In this document: positions 9,657 through 17,981 of the stretch, one piece after another
Numbering within the stretch: the stretch's first letter is position 1
Layout: every line of letters starts with the position of its first letter
Source: Anaerovibrio lipolyticus DSM 3074
GTDB lineage: Bacteria; Bacillota; Negativicutes; Selenomonadales; Selenomonadaceae
Assembly (NCBI RefSeq): GCF_900141865.1
Contig: NZ_FQYW01000005.1
Coordinates: 124,001-188,000 of the forward strand
Length of the DNA: 64,000 nucleotides
Reading direction: 5' to 3'
Notes under the pieces: model-generated
The model's database searches: none
Told to the model about the DNA's origin: nothing
The model's input: only the letters and a program-made list of their open reading frames with translations
Position numbers and translations under genes: made by a program

Positions 9657-9908
9657 GGCGAATGATTACCTTGAAGTCGTCGTATTCTACTTCTATTAGC
9701 AGCATTTTGTATATTTGCATACTCTTAAGCTGGGAATGTTACCTTTCACGACGACTTCGTCGCTAAAACCATTTTTTTCGTTATTGGAATAGCAGGAAAA
9801 ATCATAACTCGCTTCGCTCAAACAAATGATTTTTTCAGCTAATGCAGGTGTGAAAAAAATAGTTTCCTAACGCTCCTCAGTCTAAGTGTTCAAGGTAATC
9901 ATTCCCAG
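9657..9908. repeat. Structured intergenic element, copy A
   Basis: This fills the 361-bp gap between argD and argF. Its ends are a perfect 16-bp inverted repeat (9660-9675 and 9889-9904). An internal arm (9730-9745) resembles the left arm and can also pair with the right arm. The centre is a nested hairpin: a proximal stem near 9761-9779/9852-9872, a distal stem 9791-9805/9826-9840, and a 20-nt loop at 9806-9825 that is identical to the loop of copy B at 54078-54097. A small hairpin CGACGA/TCGTCG lies at about 9749-9762. There is no coding potential or transposase. The right arm is 12 bp past the argD stop. Confidence 0.75.
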
Positions 9909-9919
9909 CCTTTATCTAT

Positions 9920-11113
9920 TCATTTAAAATCAGGCAAAACAGACTCTAATATATCGCATACCTCATCAATGTGTTCCTTGGTAACAATCAAAGGTGGCAC
10001 AAATCTCAACACATTACCAGCGGTACAGTTAATGATAGCACCCTTTTCCAGACAGGAGTTTACAATATCCCTTCCTGGCTTGGTAAGCTCCATACCCAAA
10101 ATAAGCCCCATGCCCCGCACCTCTTTTACAAGGTCTGGGAATTTGTTCTGGATTTTCTCCAGACGGGATTTCATATAATCACCCATAGCCTCTACGTTAT
10201 CGAGGAACTTATCATCCCCTACCAAATCAAGCACCACATTGGCTGCAGCACAAGCTAGAGGATTGCCACCGAAGGTGGAACCGTGATCTCCTGCATGGAA
10301 TACGGCTGCCACCTTATCAGAGGCAATAAAGGCACCAATTGGTACCCCGCCGGCCAATCCCTTGGCCAAGGTTACAATATCCGGCTTAACGCCAAATTTA
10401 TCATAAGTGAAGAATTTACCGCTGCGACCGATACCTGTCTGGATTTCATCAAATATCAGCAGGGCGTTGTGCTTATTGCAAAGCTCACGGACCTTGGTTA
10501 AATAAGCACCATCTGGAACATGCACGCCGCCTTCGCCTTGAATAGGCTCCAGCATAACTGCTGCGGTTTTATCACTCATTATCTTTTCCAGGGCTTCTAT
10601 ATCATTATATGGAACATAATCAAAGCCCTCAGGAAGTGGGCCGAAGCCCTCCTGATACTTTGGCTGACCAGTTGCCGTCAAAGTGGCAATGGTGCGGCCA
10701 TGGAAGCTGTGAACAGCTGTGATAATCTGGGATTTATCTGCATCAATGCTATGGGCATACTTACGGGCCAATTTAATGGCTCCCTCATTGGCCTCCGCTC
10801 CGGAATTTCCAAAGAACACCTTATTAAGTCCGCTTAATTTGGTGAGCTTTTCCGCCGCATCAGCCTGTACTTGTGTGTAATAGAGATTGGAACAGTGAAT
10901 CATTTTCCCCGCCTGTTCGGCCACTGCCTTTACCAGCTGAGGATGATTGTGCCCCAAGACATTTACAGCAATGCCTCCCAGAAAATCGATGTATTTCTTC
11001 CCATGGGTGTCATAAACATAGACCCCGTCGCCATGGTCCAATACGATTTTGTATCGGGCAAAGACCGGAAGATAGTCTCTGGCGTCCTTTTCATAAATCT
11101 GTTCATCAGTCAT
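9920..11113 (-). CDS. argD: Acetylornithine aminotransferase
   Basis: A 397-residue class III PLP-dependent aminotransferase converting N-acetylglutamate semialdehyde to N-acetylornithine; members often also act in lysine synthesis. It has a GNSGAEANEGAIKLAR segment, the IFDEIQTGIGR cofactor motif and the PLP lysine in TLAKGLAGG near residue 248. The ATG at 11113 is chosen because GAAAGGG lies seven bases upstream; in-frame starts further upstream fall in the argB-argD gap. It is 24 bp downstream of argB and is the last gene of argC-J-B-D. Confidence 0.96.
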   Translation of the reverse strand: MTDEQIYEKDARDYLPVFARYKIVLDHGDGVYVYDTHGKKYIDFLGGIAVNVLGHNHPQLVKAVAEQAGKMIHCSNLYYTQVQADAAEKLTKLSGLNKVFFGNSGAEANEGAIKLARKYAHSIDADKSQIITAVHSFHGRTIATLTATGQPKYQEGFGPLPEGFDYVPYNDIEALEKIMSDKTAAVMLEPIQGEGGVHVPDGAYLTKVRELCNKHNALLIFDEIQTGIGRSGKFFTYDKFGVKPDIVTLAKGLAGGVPIGAFIASDKVAAVFHAGDHGSTFGGNPLACAAANVVLDLVGDDKFLDNVEAMGDYMKSRLEKIQNKFPDLVKEVRGMGLILGMELTKPGRDIVNSCLEKGAIINCTAGNVLRFVPPLIVTKEHIDEVCDILESVLPDFK

Positions 11114-11137
11114 ATATGTACACCCTTTCATTATCAA

Positions 11138-12034
11138 TCATTTAATAACCTGAGTACCAATACCACTGGAGGTCAGCAACTCCAATATTATGGAATGGGG
11201 CTGGCGACCATCTATAATGTGAACCTTGTTGGTACCACTTTCAATGGATTTAAGACAGGCTTCGATTTTTGGAATCATGCCTCCGTAAATTATTCCAGTT
11301 TTAATATAGTCCTTGGCCTCCGCCACTGTAAGAGTAGAGATAAAGGTATCCTTGTCCTCAAAATCCTTATAAACTCCTTCAGTATCTGTAAGCAACAGCA
11401 GTTTTTCTGCCTTTAGGGCGCCAGCTATTTCCGCTGCCACATAATCAGCATTGATATTGTAGCTTTCGCCGTCATCGCCTACACCGATGGGGGCGATAAC
11501 TGGAATATAGCCGTTATCCAACAGAGTATCCAAAATGGACGTGTCAATGGCGGCCACCTGGCCTACATAGCCGATATCCACATTGGCCTGCTTTCCTGCT
11601 TCATCATATACAGTAGCCAGCTTCTTGGAGGCTCTAATAAGTCCCGCATCCTTGCCGCTAAGGCCCACTGCCTTTACACCGCGGCAATTAAGCATATTTA
11701 CAATATCGGAGTTTACCTTGCCGTCAAGGACCATCTCCGCTATTTCCACTGTTTCCTCATCGGTTACCCTAAGACCACTGACAAAGGCAGACTGTTTACC
11801 CACCTTCTTTAAAAATTGGGTGATGTCCGGGCCACCGCCATGTACGATTACCGGCCGCATCCCCACATATTTCAGCAGGCTCACATCCTCCATAACCTTC
11901 TGCTTTAGTTCTTCGTTTATCATAGCATTGCCACCGTATTTTATAACGATGGTTTTGCCGTAAAATTCTTGAATGTATGGCAAGGCCTCAATAAGGGTGC
12001 CTGCCTTTTTTTCTGCATGCTCCATTATAGCCAT
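11138..12034 (-). CDS. argB: Acetylglutamate kinase
   Basis: A 298-residue amino-acid kinase that phosphorylates N-acetylglutamate, usually the arginine-inhibited step in cyclic pathways. The N-terminal helix before VIKYGGNAM and the HGGGPDI loop are present, and the C-terminal HIIDGRQPHSI strand is complete. The N-terminal extension of about 25 residues is of the kind seen in arginine-sensitive hexameric forms. The ATG at 12034 has GAGGTG upstream; a start at 12064 would overlap argJ. It lies 13 bp after the argJ stop. Confidence 0.96.
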   Translation of the reverse strand: MAIMEHAEKKAGTLIEALPYIQEFYGKTIVIKYGGNAMINEELKQKVMEDVSLLKYVGMRPVIVHGGGPDITQFLKKVGKQSAFVSGLRVTDEETVEIAEMVLDGKVNSDIVNMLNCRGVKAVGLSGKDAGLIRASKKLATVYDEAGKQANVDIGYVGQVAAIDTSILDTLLDNGYIPVIAPIGVGDDGESYNINADYVAAEIAGALKAEKLLLLTDTEGVYKDFEDKDTFISTLTVAEAKDYIKTGIIYGGMIPKIEACLKSIESGTNKVHIIDGRQPHSIILELLTSSGIGTQVIK

Positions 12035-12047
12035 GTAAATCACCTCA

Positions 12048-13259
12048 TCAGGTGTGATACTCACCGTTAATCTTTACATACTCATAGGAGAAATCACAGC
12101 TCCACACTGTGGCAGTGGCATCTCCCATGCCCATTTCCACATTGATTTCAATATCATGCTCTGCCATTACCTTGGAAAGCTCATCCATATCAAATTCTGC
12201 TCCTAAGCCATTGGCATAAACAGTAATATCACCAAATTTAATTACAGTCTTTTCAGGCATCATTGGAACCCCGGCATAGCCCACAGCACAGATTACCCGG
12301 CCCCAGTTAGGGTCTTCACCGAAGAAAGCGGTTTTAACCAATGGAGACTTGGCAATGCTCATGGCCACAGTCTTGGCATCCTCAAAGGTCTTTGTACCAT
12401 GTACGTTAATGGTAAGGAACTTGGTAGCCCCTTCCCCATCTGCAGCAATACGCTTGGACAGCTCCTGACAGATAGTTTTTAGGGAATCATAGAACACCTT
12501 ATAGTCCTCAGTCCCCTCCTTGATTTCCGCATTGCCGGCCTCACCATTGGCCAAAACCAGTACGGTGTCATTGGTACTCATATCACCATCCACGGAAATC
12601 ATATTGAAGGAAACCTCCACGATGTCAGACAAGGTCTTTTGCAGGAGAGGTGCAGCTATGTTGGCATCCGTGGAAATATAGCAAAGCATGGTAGCCATAT
12701 TTGGCTGAATCATGCCAGAGCCCTTGGCAATAGCACCAAAGCGAACCTCCTTGCCTCCGATCTGTACGGAGAAGGAGCATGCCTTGGAATAAGTATCTGT
12801 AGTAATAATGGCGTTTCCGGCATTCACACTGCCATCCTCAGAAAGTTCAGCTGCAGCCGCCTTAATACCAGCTGCCATCTTATCCATAGGCAGATTAACA
12901 CCAATAATGCCAGTGGAACCAACAAATACATCATAAGGATCACATCCCAGCTCAGCAGCTGCCAGCTTGGCCATTTCATGGGCATTCTTCAGCCCCACTT
13001 CGCCGGTGCAGGCATTGGCACAGCCGGCATTTGCCACAATAGCATGAGCCTTGCCGTTCTTAAGATGTTCCTTATCCACAATAACCGGAGCCGCAGCCAC
13101 GGCATTCTTGGTAAATACCCCAGCAACAGCTGCTTCCTTTTCAGTATATATCAATGCTAAATCCAGATTGCCGCTCTTTTTTATACCAGCCTTGACACCA
13201 GCAGCCTTAAATCCCTTAGGGAAGGTTACGCCGGCCTTTGCATTTTTCTCAGAAAACAT
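12048..13259 (-). CDS. argJ: Bifunctional glutamate N-acetyltransferase / ornithine acetyltransferase
   Basis: A 403-residue precursor that moves acetyl groups from N-acetylornithine to glutamate, giving the cyclic arginine pathway. The self-cleavage site NMATML is present, with Thr190 the new N-terminal nucleophile of the beta chain. The KGSGMI segment before it and the C-terminal GMGDATATVWSCDFSYEYV match the family. Start at 13259 follows AGGAGG. It lies between argC and argB. No argE or argA is seen here, consistent with the recycling route. Confidence 0.96.
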   Translation of the reverse strand: MFSEKNAKAGVTFPKGFKAAGVKAGIKKSGNLDLALIYTEKEAAVAGVFTKNAVAAAPVIVDKEHLKNGKAHAIVANAGCANACTGEVGLKNAHEMAKLAAAELGCDPYDVFVGSTGIIGVNLPMDKMAAGIKAAAAELSEDGSVNAGNAIITTDTYSKACSFSVQIGGKEVRFGAIAKGSGMIQPNMATMLCYISTDANIAAPLLQKTLSDIVEVSFNMISVDGDMSTNDTVLVLANGEAGNAEIKEGTEDYKVFYDSLKTICQELSKRIAADGEGATKFLTINVHGTKTFEDAKTVAMSIAKSPLVKTAFFGEDPNWGRVICAVGYAGVPMMPEKTVIKFGDITVYANGLGAEFDMDELSKVMAEHDIEINVEMGMGDATATVWSCDFSYEYVKINGEYHT

Positions 13260-13286
13260 TTTTTATTCCTCCTATATAACTGTAAC

Positions 13287-13310
13287 GCCTTCACCAAGAT
13301 GGGGAAGGTA
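13287..13310. repeat. Short palindrome resembling part of the repeat at 59.4 kb
   Basis: CCTTC and GGAAGG pair around a 10-base loop between argC and argJ. The sequence resembles the second hairpin of the palindromic repeat at 59452-59470. It may be a remnant of the same intergenic repeat family. Confidence 0.4.
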
Positions 13311-13326
13311 ATAATTTCTATATTAA

Positions 13327-14364
13327 TTAAGGGTACATTGGCACAACATCCAGCCCCAGCTTTTCGTCAAAGCCACAGGCAATGTTGAAATTTTGAACGG
13401 CCTGGCCAGCCGCCCCCTTCACCAAATTATCAATGGCAGAAAGGACAATTACCCTGTTGGTTCTTGGATCAATGTGCCAACCCAGTTCACAATAATTGGA
13501 GCCCCGTACATTCTTGGTGGCTGGATAACCATTTCTACCGAGAAGTCTAATAAAGAACTCCTTGCCATACATTTCCTCATAGGCTTTGTCAACCTGCTCC
13601 GGCTTCACTCCGTCCATGAGCTTTGCATAGCATGTGCTCAAAATTCCTCTGGACATTGGTACCAGATGAGGTGTGAAATTAAGCACTGTTTTTTCCCCGG
13701 ACAGCTCTGTCAACGCCTGTTCAATTTCCGGTGTATGACGATGGTTAGCTACGCCATAGGCTTTGAAGCTATCATATAGCTCCGGAAAATGATTTGGCAG
13801 CTTTGCTCCCCTGCCTGCTCCGGAAACTCCTGACTTGGCATCAATTACAATAGTATCCATATCGATAAGCTTTCCCTTAGCCAATGGTGCCAGAGCCAAA
13901 ATGCTGGCAGTGGTATAACAGCCTGCATTGCCGATTATCTTGGCATCCTTTATCTGAGCTCTGTAAAGCTCTGCCAGTCCATACACTCTAGGGGCATCCT
14001 TGTGGATATGCTCCACCTTGTACCAGGCCTCGTACACCTCAGTATCATCAAAGCGGTAATCCGCACCCAAGTCAATAATACGGGTTGGCTTATCCTCCAA
14101 CGCCTTCCCCACCTTCATGGCATGGCCATGAGGCAAGCCTATGAAAACAAAATCACTGTCATTACCTATTTGTTCCATCTCACTCATACTGATGAGCTGT
14201 TTATCGTAAATTCCTCGCAAATGAGGGTATATATCAGAAATATTCTCACCTGCATGGCTTTCAGAGGTAATATGCACCACCTGAGCCTCAGGATGATTAT
14301 GTAATATTCTCAACAATTCGGCACCGGCATAGCCAGTTGCACCAATAACGCTTACCTTCTTCAT
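13327..14364 (-). CDS. argC: N-acetyl-gamma-glutamyl-phosphate reductase
   Basis: A 345-residue NADPH-dependent reductase making N-acetylglutamate semialdehyde. The Rossmann motif GATGYAGAELLR is at 8-19, the catalytic Cys149 lies in GNAGCYTT, and HRHTPEIEQ supplies the catalytic His. The ATG at 14364 has a strong AAGGAGG site; the longer frame from 14400 is rejected because it runs into the promoter. First gene of argC-J-B-D. Confidence 0.97.
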   Translation of the reverse strand: MKKVSVIGATGYAGAELLRILHNHPEAQVVHITSESHAGENISDIYPHLRGIYDKQLISMSEMEQIGNDSDFVFIGLPHGHAMKVGKALEDKPTRIIDLGADYRFDDTEVYEAWYKVEHIHKDAPRVYGLAELYRAQIKDAKIIGNAGCYTTASILALAPLAKGKLIDMDTIVIDAKSGVSGAGRGAKLPNHFPELYDSFKAYGVANHRHTPEIEQALTELSGEKTVLNFTPHLVPMSRGILSTCYAKLMDGVKPEQVDKAYEEMYGKEFFIRLLGRNGYPATKNVRGSNYCELGWHIDPRTNRVIVLSAIDNLVKGAAGQAVQNFNIACGFDEKLGLDVVPMYP

Positions 14365-14391
14365 GGTCGATTCCTCCTTGTCAATGAGTAG

Positions 14392-14420
14392 AGTATACAC
14401 CTTTTATTCATAAAATGCAA
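14392..14420 (-). promoter_or_regulatory. argC: Promoter of argC-J-B-D, with possible ArgR site
   Basis: On the minus strand TTGCAT (14415-14420) and TATACT (14392-14397) are separated by 17 bp, a good sigma-A promoter 28 bp before argC. The AT-rich spacer reads ATGAATAAA, and AGTGCATAATTATTACTA just upstream resembles the ARG-box consensus TGAAT-N4-ATTCA with several mismatches. ArgR control is inferred. Confidence 0.6.
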
Positions 14421-14555
14421 GATTTTAGTAATAATTATGCACTGTTATACATAATATTTATTACTTTTTAGCTTGGAAATGGAAAATTACGAACAACTGT
14501 GTTAAAATTAATTGCGTTACCAATTATGATTCATTAAAGAAGGAAAATATATAGC

Positions 14556-15299
14556 ATGATGTTCTTAATTAGATTACTTAAACGGCTTATAATACTGGCC
14601 ATTCTGTTTGCTGTTATGTTCTGTGGGGCCTATTATTTTTCTGGTGGCACCATTTTCTTTGAACCGGCCACTGCCCTGCGAATTAATCGTATTATTTTTC
14701 TTGAGCGGGAAGTTAACAACTCCTTGGACCGTGACAATTACGTTTCCATTGATGAAATGCCGGAATCCCTGACCCAGGCAGTGGTGGCCGTGGAGGATAA
14801 CCGTTTCTACACACATCATGGCTTTGACCCGGAGGGAATTGGCAGAGCTGCCTTGGTAAATCTCCAATATGGCGAAGTAAAGGAGGGAGCCAGCACCATC
14901 ACCCAGCAGCTGGTAAAAAATATGTTTCTGTCCCAGGACCAGACCTACGGCCGAAAGGCGGAGGAATTACTGCTGGCCCTTGATATGGAGCTACACTACT
15001 CCAAGGAACAGATTCTGGAAATGTATCTGAATACCATTTACTTTGGCTCCGGCTTTTACGGACTAAAGGATGCCTGCAAGGGCTATTTTGACAAAACTCC
15101 TGACCAGCTTGCGTTGCCTGAGGCCGCCATGCTGGCTGGTATTCCCAACGCTCCTTCTGTTTATTCCCCTTATGAAAACTTTAAGCTGGCCAAGCAACGC
15201 CAGTTTATTGTTCTCGATGCCATGGTACGGGCAGGCTACCTTAGAGAAAACATTGCCGAGGATGCCAAAATAAAACCGTTGTATCTTGCCCATCAATAA
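14556..15299 (+). CDS. mtgA: Monofunctional peptidoglycan glycosyltransferase
   Basis: A 247-residue membrane-anchored family GT51 enzyme that polymerises lipid II into glycan strands. One membrane span (about 9-28) precedes the GT51 domain: VAVEDNRFYTHHGFD with catalytic Glu80, GASTITQQLVKN at 111-122, and RKAEELLLALDMELHYSK. It ends shortly after AAMLAGIPNAPS, with no transpeptidase domain, so it is a stand-alone glycosyltransferase. It is one of the few plus-strand genes and is divergent from argC. AGGA at 14540 serves as ribosome site. Confidence 0.93.
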   Translation: MMFLIRLLKRLIILAILFAVMFCGAYYFSGGTIFFEPATALRINRIIFLEREVNNSLDRDNYVSIDEMPESLTQAVVAVEDNRFYTHHGFDPEGIGRAALVNLQYGEVKEGASTITQQLVKNMFLSQDQTYGRKAEELLLALDMELHYSKEQILEMYLNTIYFGSGFYGLKDACKGYFDKTPDQLALPEAAMLAGIPNAPSVYSPYENFKLAKQRQFIVLDAMVRAGYLRENIAEDAKIKPLYLAHQ

Positions 15300-15389
15300 T
15301 CTATCCAGATGATAAATACCAACCCAAGGAAAAGTTCATAGGCACAGCAATACTTTTCTGCAAAATTGAACAATTAATAATCTGCATAT

Positions 15390-15441
15390 AAAAAAGAAGC
15401 CTTTACGAAATGAAAACATTTCATAAAAGCTTCTTTTAATT
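15390..15441. terminator. Bidirectional terminator between mtgA and an exported-protein gene
   Basis: AAAAGAAGC and GCTTCTTTT arms with an inner GAAATG-AAAA-CATTTC hairpin, A-rich on the left and T-rich on the right. The convergent genes on both sides end here. Confidence 0.85.
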
Positions 15442-15448
15442 TTAAATA

Positions 15449-16177
15449 TTATTCTTTGCCCCAGCCACGACCTACTCTGTGGTCAGGTCTCAGATATCTG
15501 TCCAAATCATTTTCAACGATTTCCTGAGCCTTCTGCTTAGCCAGCTTTTCCTTCTTGTACTTCTCGTAGTTTTCCTTACCCATCTTCAGGATAAGCTCAT
15601 CCTCTTCCTTCTTCTCCCTTGCTACAACCTTGATTCTATTGCTGTAGGCATTGAAGAAATCACGGCAAATTTCTTCATAGAGCTTTGTGTCACGAGGGGT
15701 ACCCTTTGGAGCGAGCTTTCTGTAGGAATACAGTACCTCATGGGACTTGGAATCCACAACATCAAAGAATACATTAAGACGGGTATCATTGGATACAGTG
15801 CAAACGATATACGCATCACCATAATCCTTAACTCTTTCCTTAAAGAGCTCCAGTGCCTTATGACGACCCAGACGATAGATATCGATATGTTCCTTATTGT
15901 TTACGGTTCTACAAAAATCCTGATAGGACATATAAGAGAACTGATTCTTCTTGTTGTTCTTTACAGCCTGATCGTAAATCATCTTGGTAAGCTCTTCAAC
16001 AGTTGGCTCCTCATCCTGTGGAGAGAACTGCGGATTACCAATTACGAAGGACTTTGCATCCAGCATACCATAGCTGTATACGGTTTCCTTTGAAGTACCC
16101 ACTTCCCAGGCAAATGCAAACTGGGTGCCAAAAACCATAATGCACATCACAGTCAGCAGCTGTATAATCTTCTTCAT
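15449..16177 (-). CDS. Exported protein of unknown function
   Basis: A 242-residue protein with a clear signal peptide (about 1-24, MKKIIQLL... ending AFAW). The mature part has a central segment with alternating strands (AYIVCTVSNDTRLNVFFDVVD) and a highly charged Lys/Glu-rich C-terminal helix ending RPDHRVGRGWGKE. I do not recognise a domain. The ATG at 16177 with GGAGGTAA upstream is preferred over 16192. It stands alone, between the mtgA terminator and the serine dehydratase operon. The central region could be a small NTF2- or TPR-unrelated fold; no function is proposed. Confidence 0.75.
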   Translation of the reverse strand: MKKIIQLLTVMCIMVFGTQFAFAWEVGTSKETVYSYGMLDAKSFVIGNPQFSPQDEEPTVEELTKMIYDQAVKNNKKNQFSYMSYQDFCRTVNNKEHIDIYRLGRHKALELFKERVKDYGDAYIVCTVSNDTRLNVFFDVVDSKSHEVLYSYRKLAPKGTPRDTKLYEEICRDFFNAYSNRIKVVAREKKEEDELILKMGKENYEKYKKEKLAKQKAQEIVENDLDRYLRPDHRVGRGWGKE

Positions 16178-16293
16178 TAAAATTACCTCCATAAAAGTCT
16201 AGTTTTAATCCCTAGTAAAGTTTAATATAAACAGTCATATTTGTCCATTAAAACATGATTAAACTATCTATGATAAAATTCAAAGGATTAACC

Positions 16294-17163
16294 TTAGCCA
16301 AAGACTCGCTTGGAGATTTCTTTACCCGTCTTGGTAAGCGCCAATCCTCCCTCAGCAGTTTCCTTAACGGTACGAGGCAGGCTCCGTCCAATACGGTCCA
16401 TAGCATCAATTACCTCATCCACTGGAATAACGGATTCCACTCCAGCCAAAGCCATATCCGCTGCCACCATGGAATGGACAGCCACAAAGCCATTTCTTTT
16501 GACACAAGGCACCTCCACCAGTCCTGCTACCGGATCACAGGCAAGGCCCAAAAGATTTTTTATAGCCAAAGCTACAGCATGTCCCACCTGGTCAGGAGTA
16601 CCTCCCGCAAGCTGTACCATAGCACCGGCAGCCATACCAGCTGCCGTGCCGCACTCCGCCTGGCAGCCACCATAAGCACCTGCAATGGAGGCATTGGCCT
16701 CTATTACCAAGCCGATACCAGCTGCAGTAAACAATGCATCCACTATTTCTTCTTCCGTATTATTATTCTTTTCCGCTGCTGTTTTAATTGCCGCTGGAAC
16801 AATACCACAGGACCCTGCTGTTGGGCATGCTACAATACGGCCCATTACCGCATTAACCTCACTGACGCCCACAGCACTGGCCGCAGCTGTCATAACCGTT
16901 TTCCCTGTATAGCTATTATCCCTATGGGCATAAATTTTTATGGCATCTCCCCCTGTGAGACCACTAAGGGACTTATCCTTGTTTGATACTCCACGCTCAA
17001 TGGATTCCTGCATTACCCGCCAGTTATCCTCCATGGATTTCAGCATATGCTCCTCACTGTCAAAGGAATGCTCCTGTTCATATTCCATGGTGATTTTACC
17101 AATGGAAGTGTTTCTCTCTTTTGCCAGCTCAATGAGCTCTTTTATGGAATTAAAATTTACCAT
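16294..17163 (-). CDS. sdaAA: L-serine dehydratase, iron-sulfur type, alpha subunit
   Basis: A 289-residue subunit of the oxygen-sensitive [4Fe-4S] enzyme that deaminates L-serine to pyruvate. Cluster cysteines are visible in IVACPTAGSCGIVPA, QAECGTAAGMAAG and LACDPVAGLVEVPC, and the length is usual for the alpha chain. The ATG at 17163 has GGAGAGG upstream and lies 11 bp after the beta-subunit stop; the longer frame from 17226 overlaps sdaAB. The requirement for an intact cluster fits an anaerobe. Confidence 0.95.
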   Translation of the reverse strand: MVNFNSIKELIELAKERNTSIGKITMEYEQEHSFDSEEHMLKSMEDNWRVMQESIERGVSNKDKSLSGLTGGDAIKIYAHRDNSYTGKTVMTAAASAVGVSEVNAVMGRIVACPTAGSCGIVPAAIKTAAEKNNNTEEEIVDALFTAAGIGLVIEANASIAGAYGGCQAECGTAAGMAAGAMVQLAGGTPDQVGHAVALAIKNLLGLACDPVAGLVEVPCVKRNGFVAVHSMVAADMALAGVESVIPVDEVIDAMDRIGRSLPRTVKETAEGGLALTKTGKEISKRVFG

Positions 17164-17174
17164 GGTACCCTCTC

Positions 17175-17837
17175 CTATATAGCTGGTACTGCAAAGGCAT
17201 TTTCGATAACGCCGGTGCTGCGGCAATCCTGAATAATATCCTCTGTCAGTTCCTCATCTGTCTCAATTATCATCATAGCCTGCTGACCCCGGTTACGCCG
17301 GAACACCCGCATAAAAGCAATATTTACACGATGCTTTGCCAGTACATCGGAAATATCCCGAATAACCCCTGGCTTGTCCGTATGAATGATAATCAAGGAT
17401 GGATATTGACCAGTGAGAGCTATCTGGAAGCTATCAATGTTCCTCACCTCAATATTGCCACCGCCTACAGAGGCACCGCCAACAGTAATTTTGCGTCCAT
17501 TAATGCCGGTAAGGATAAACACCGCCGTATTAGGATGAGCATCCCCTAAATCCACTGGTGCAAATGAATAATCCAGTCCGCGTTCCTTGGCAATATCCAA
17601 GGCATCGCGAATTCGTTCATCCTCAGGGGAAAAGCCCAACAAGCCACCTATTAAGGCCTTGTCGGTACCATGTCCCCGATAGGTTCTGGCAAAGGAACCA
17701 TGCAATAAAATCTCCGCTTTTGCCACCGGTTCCCCTAAAATTTTCCCTGCCATAAGCCCTAATCTGGCCGCACCAGCCGTATGGGAGCTGGATGGTCCAA
17801 TCATAATGGGCCCAACAATGTCGAAAACTCCTCTCAT
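17175..17837 (-). CDS. sdaAB: L-serine dehydratase, iron-sulfur type, beta subunit
   Basis: A 220-residue subunit with the conserved GPSSSHTAGAARLG at 14-27 and a C-terminal ACT domain (about 145-215; HTDKPGVIRDISDVLAKHRVNIAFM), which in this family contributes to serine sensing. AGGAGG lies seven bases before the ATG. It is co-transcribed with the alpha-subunit gene 11 bp downstream. Confidence 0.95.
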   Translation of the reverse strand: MRGVFDIVGPIMIGPSSSHTAGAARLGLMAGKILGEPVAKAEILLHGSFARTYRGHGTDKALIGGLLGFSPEDERIRDALDIAKERGLDYSFAPVDLGDAHPNTAVFILTGINGRKITVGGASVGGGNIEVRNIDSFQIALTGQYPSLIIIHTDKPGVIRDISDVLAKHRVNIAFMRVFRRNRGQQAMMIIETDEELTEDIIQDCRSTGVIENAFAVPAI

Positions 17838-17890
17838 AATAACCTCCTAAATATCCCCTGGCATAGCCTTCCCCTCAAAAGCTATCCCCA

Positions 17891-17925
17891 TAAAAAAGAG
17901 CTGCAACCTATGCAGTTGCAGCCCT
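17891..17925 (-). terminator. Terminator after dapA
   Basis: On the minus strand GGGCTGCAAC pairs with GTTGCAGCTC (10 bp, one G-U pair) and is followed by TTTTTTA. A second hairpin, ACAATCCTA/TAGGATTGT at 17942-17968, lies between it and the dapA stop and lacks a T-run. Confidence 0.88.
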
Positions 17926-17981
17926 CGACATCAATCCTTCGACAATCCTACAACCGTTTTAGGATTGTATATTAAGAAGTA

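Noticed and set aside
9660-9904. Copy A read as a classic insertion sequence because of its perfect 16-bp terminal inverted repeats
   Set aside because: No transposase reading frame, and no clear target-site duplication at the borders; a non-autonomous repeat cannot be excluded.
14365-14555. T-box leader before argC
   Set aside because: The promoter lies only 28 bp upstream of the start codon, leaving no room for a T-box.
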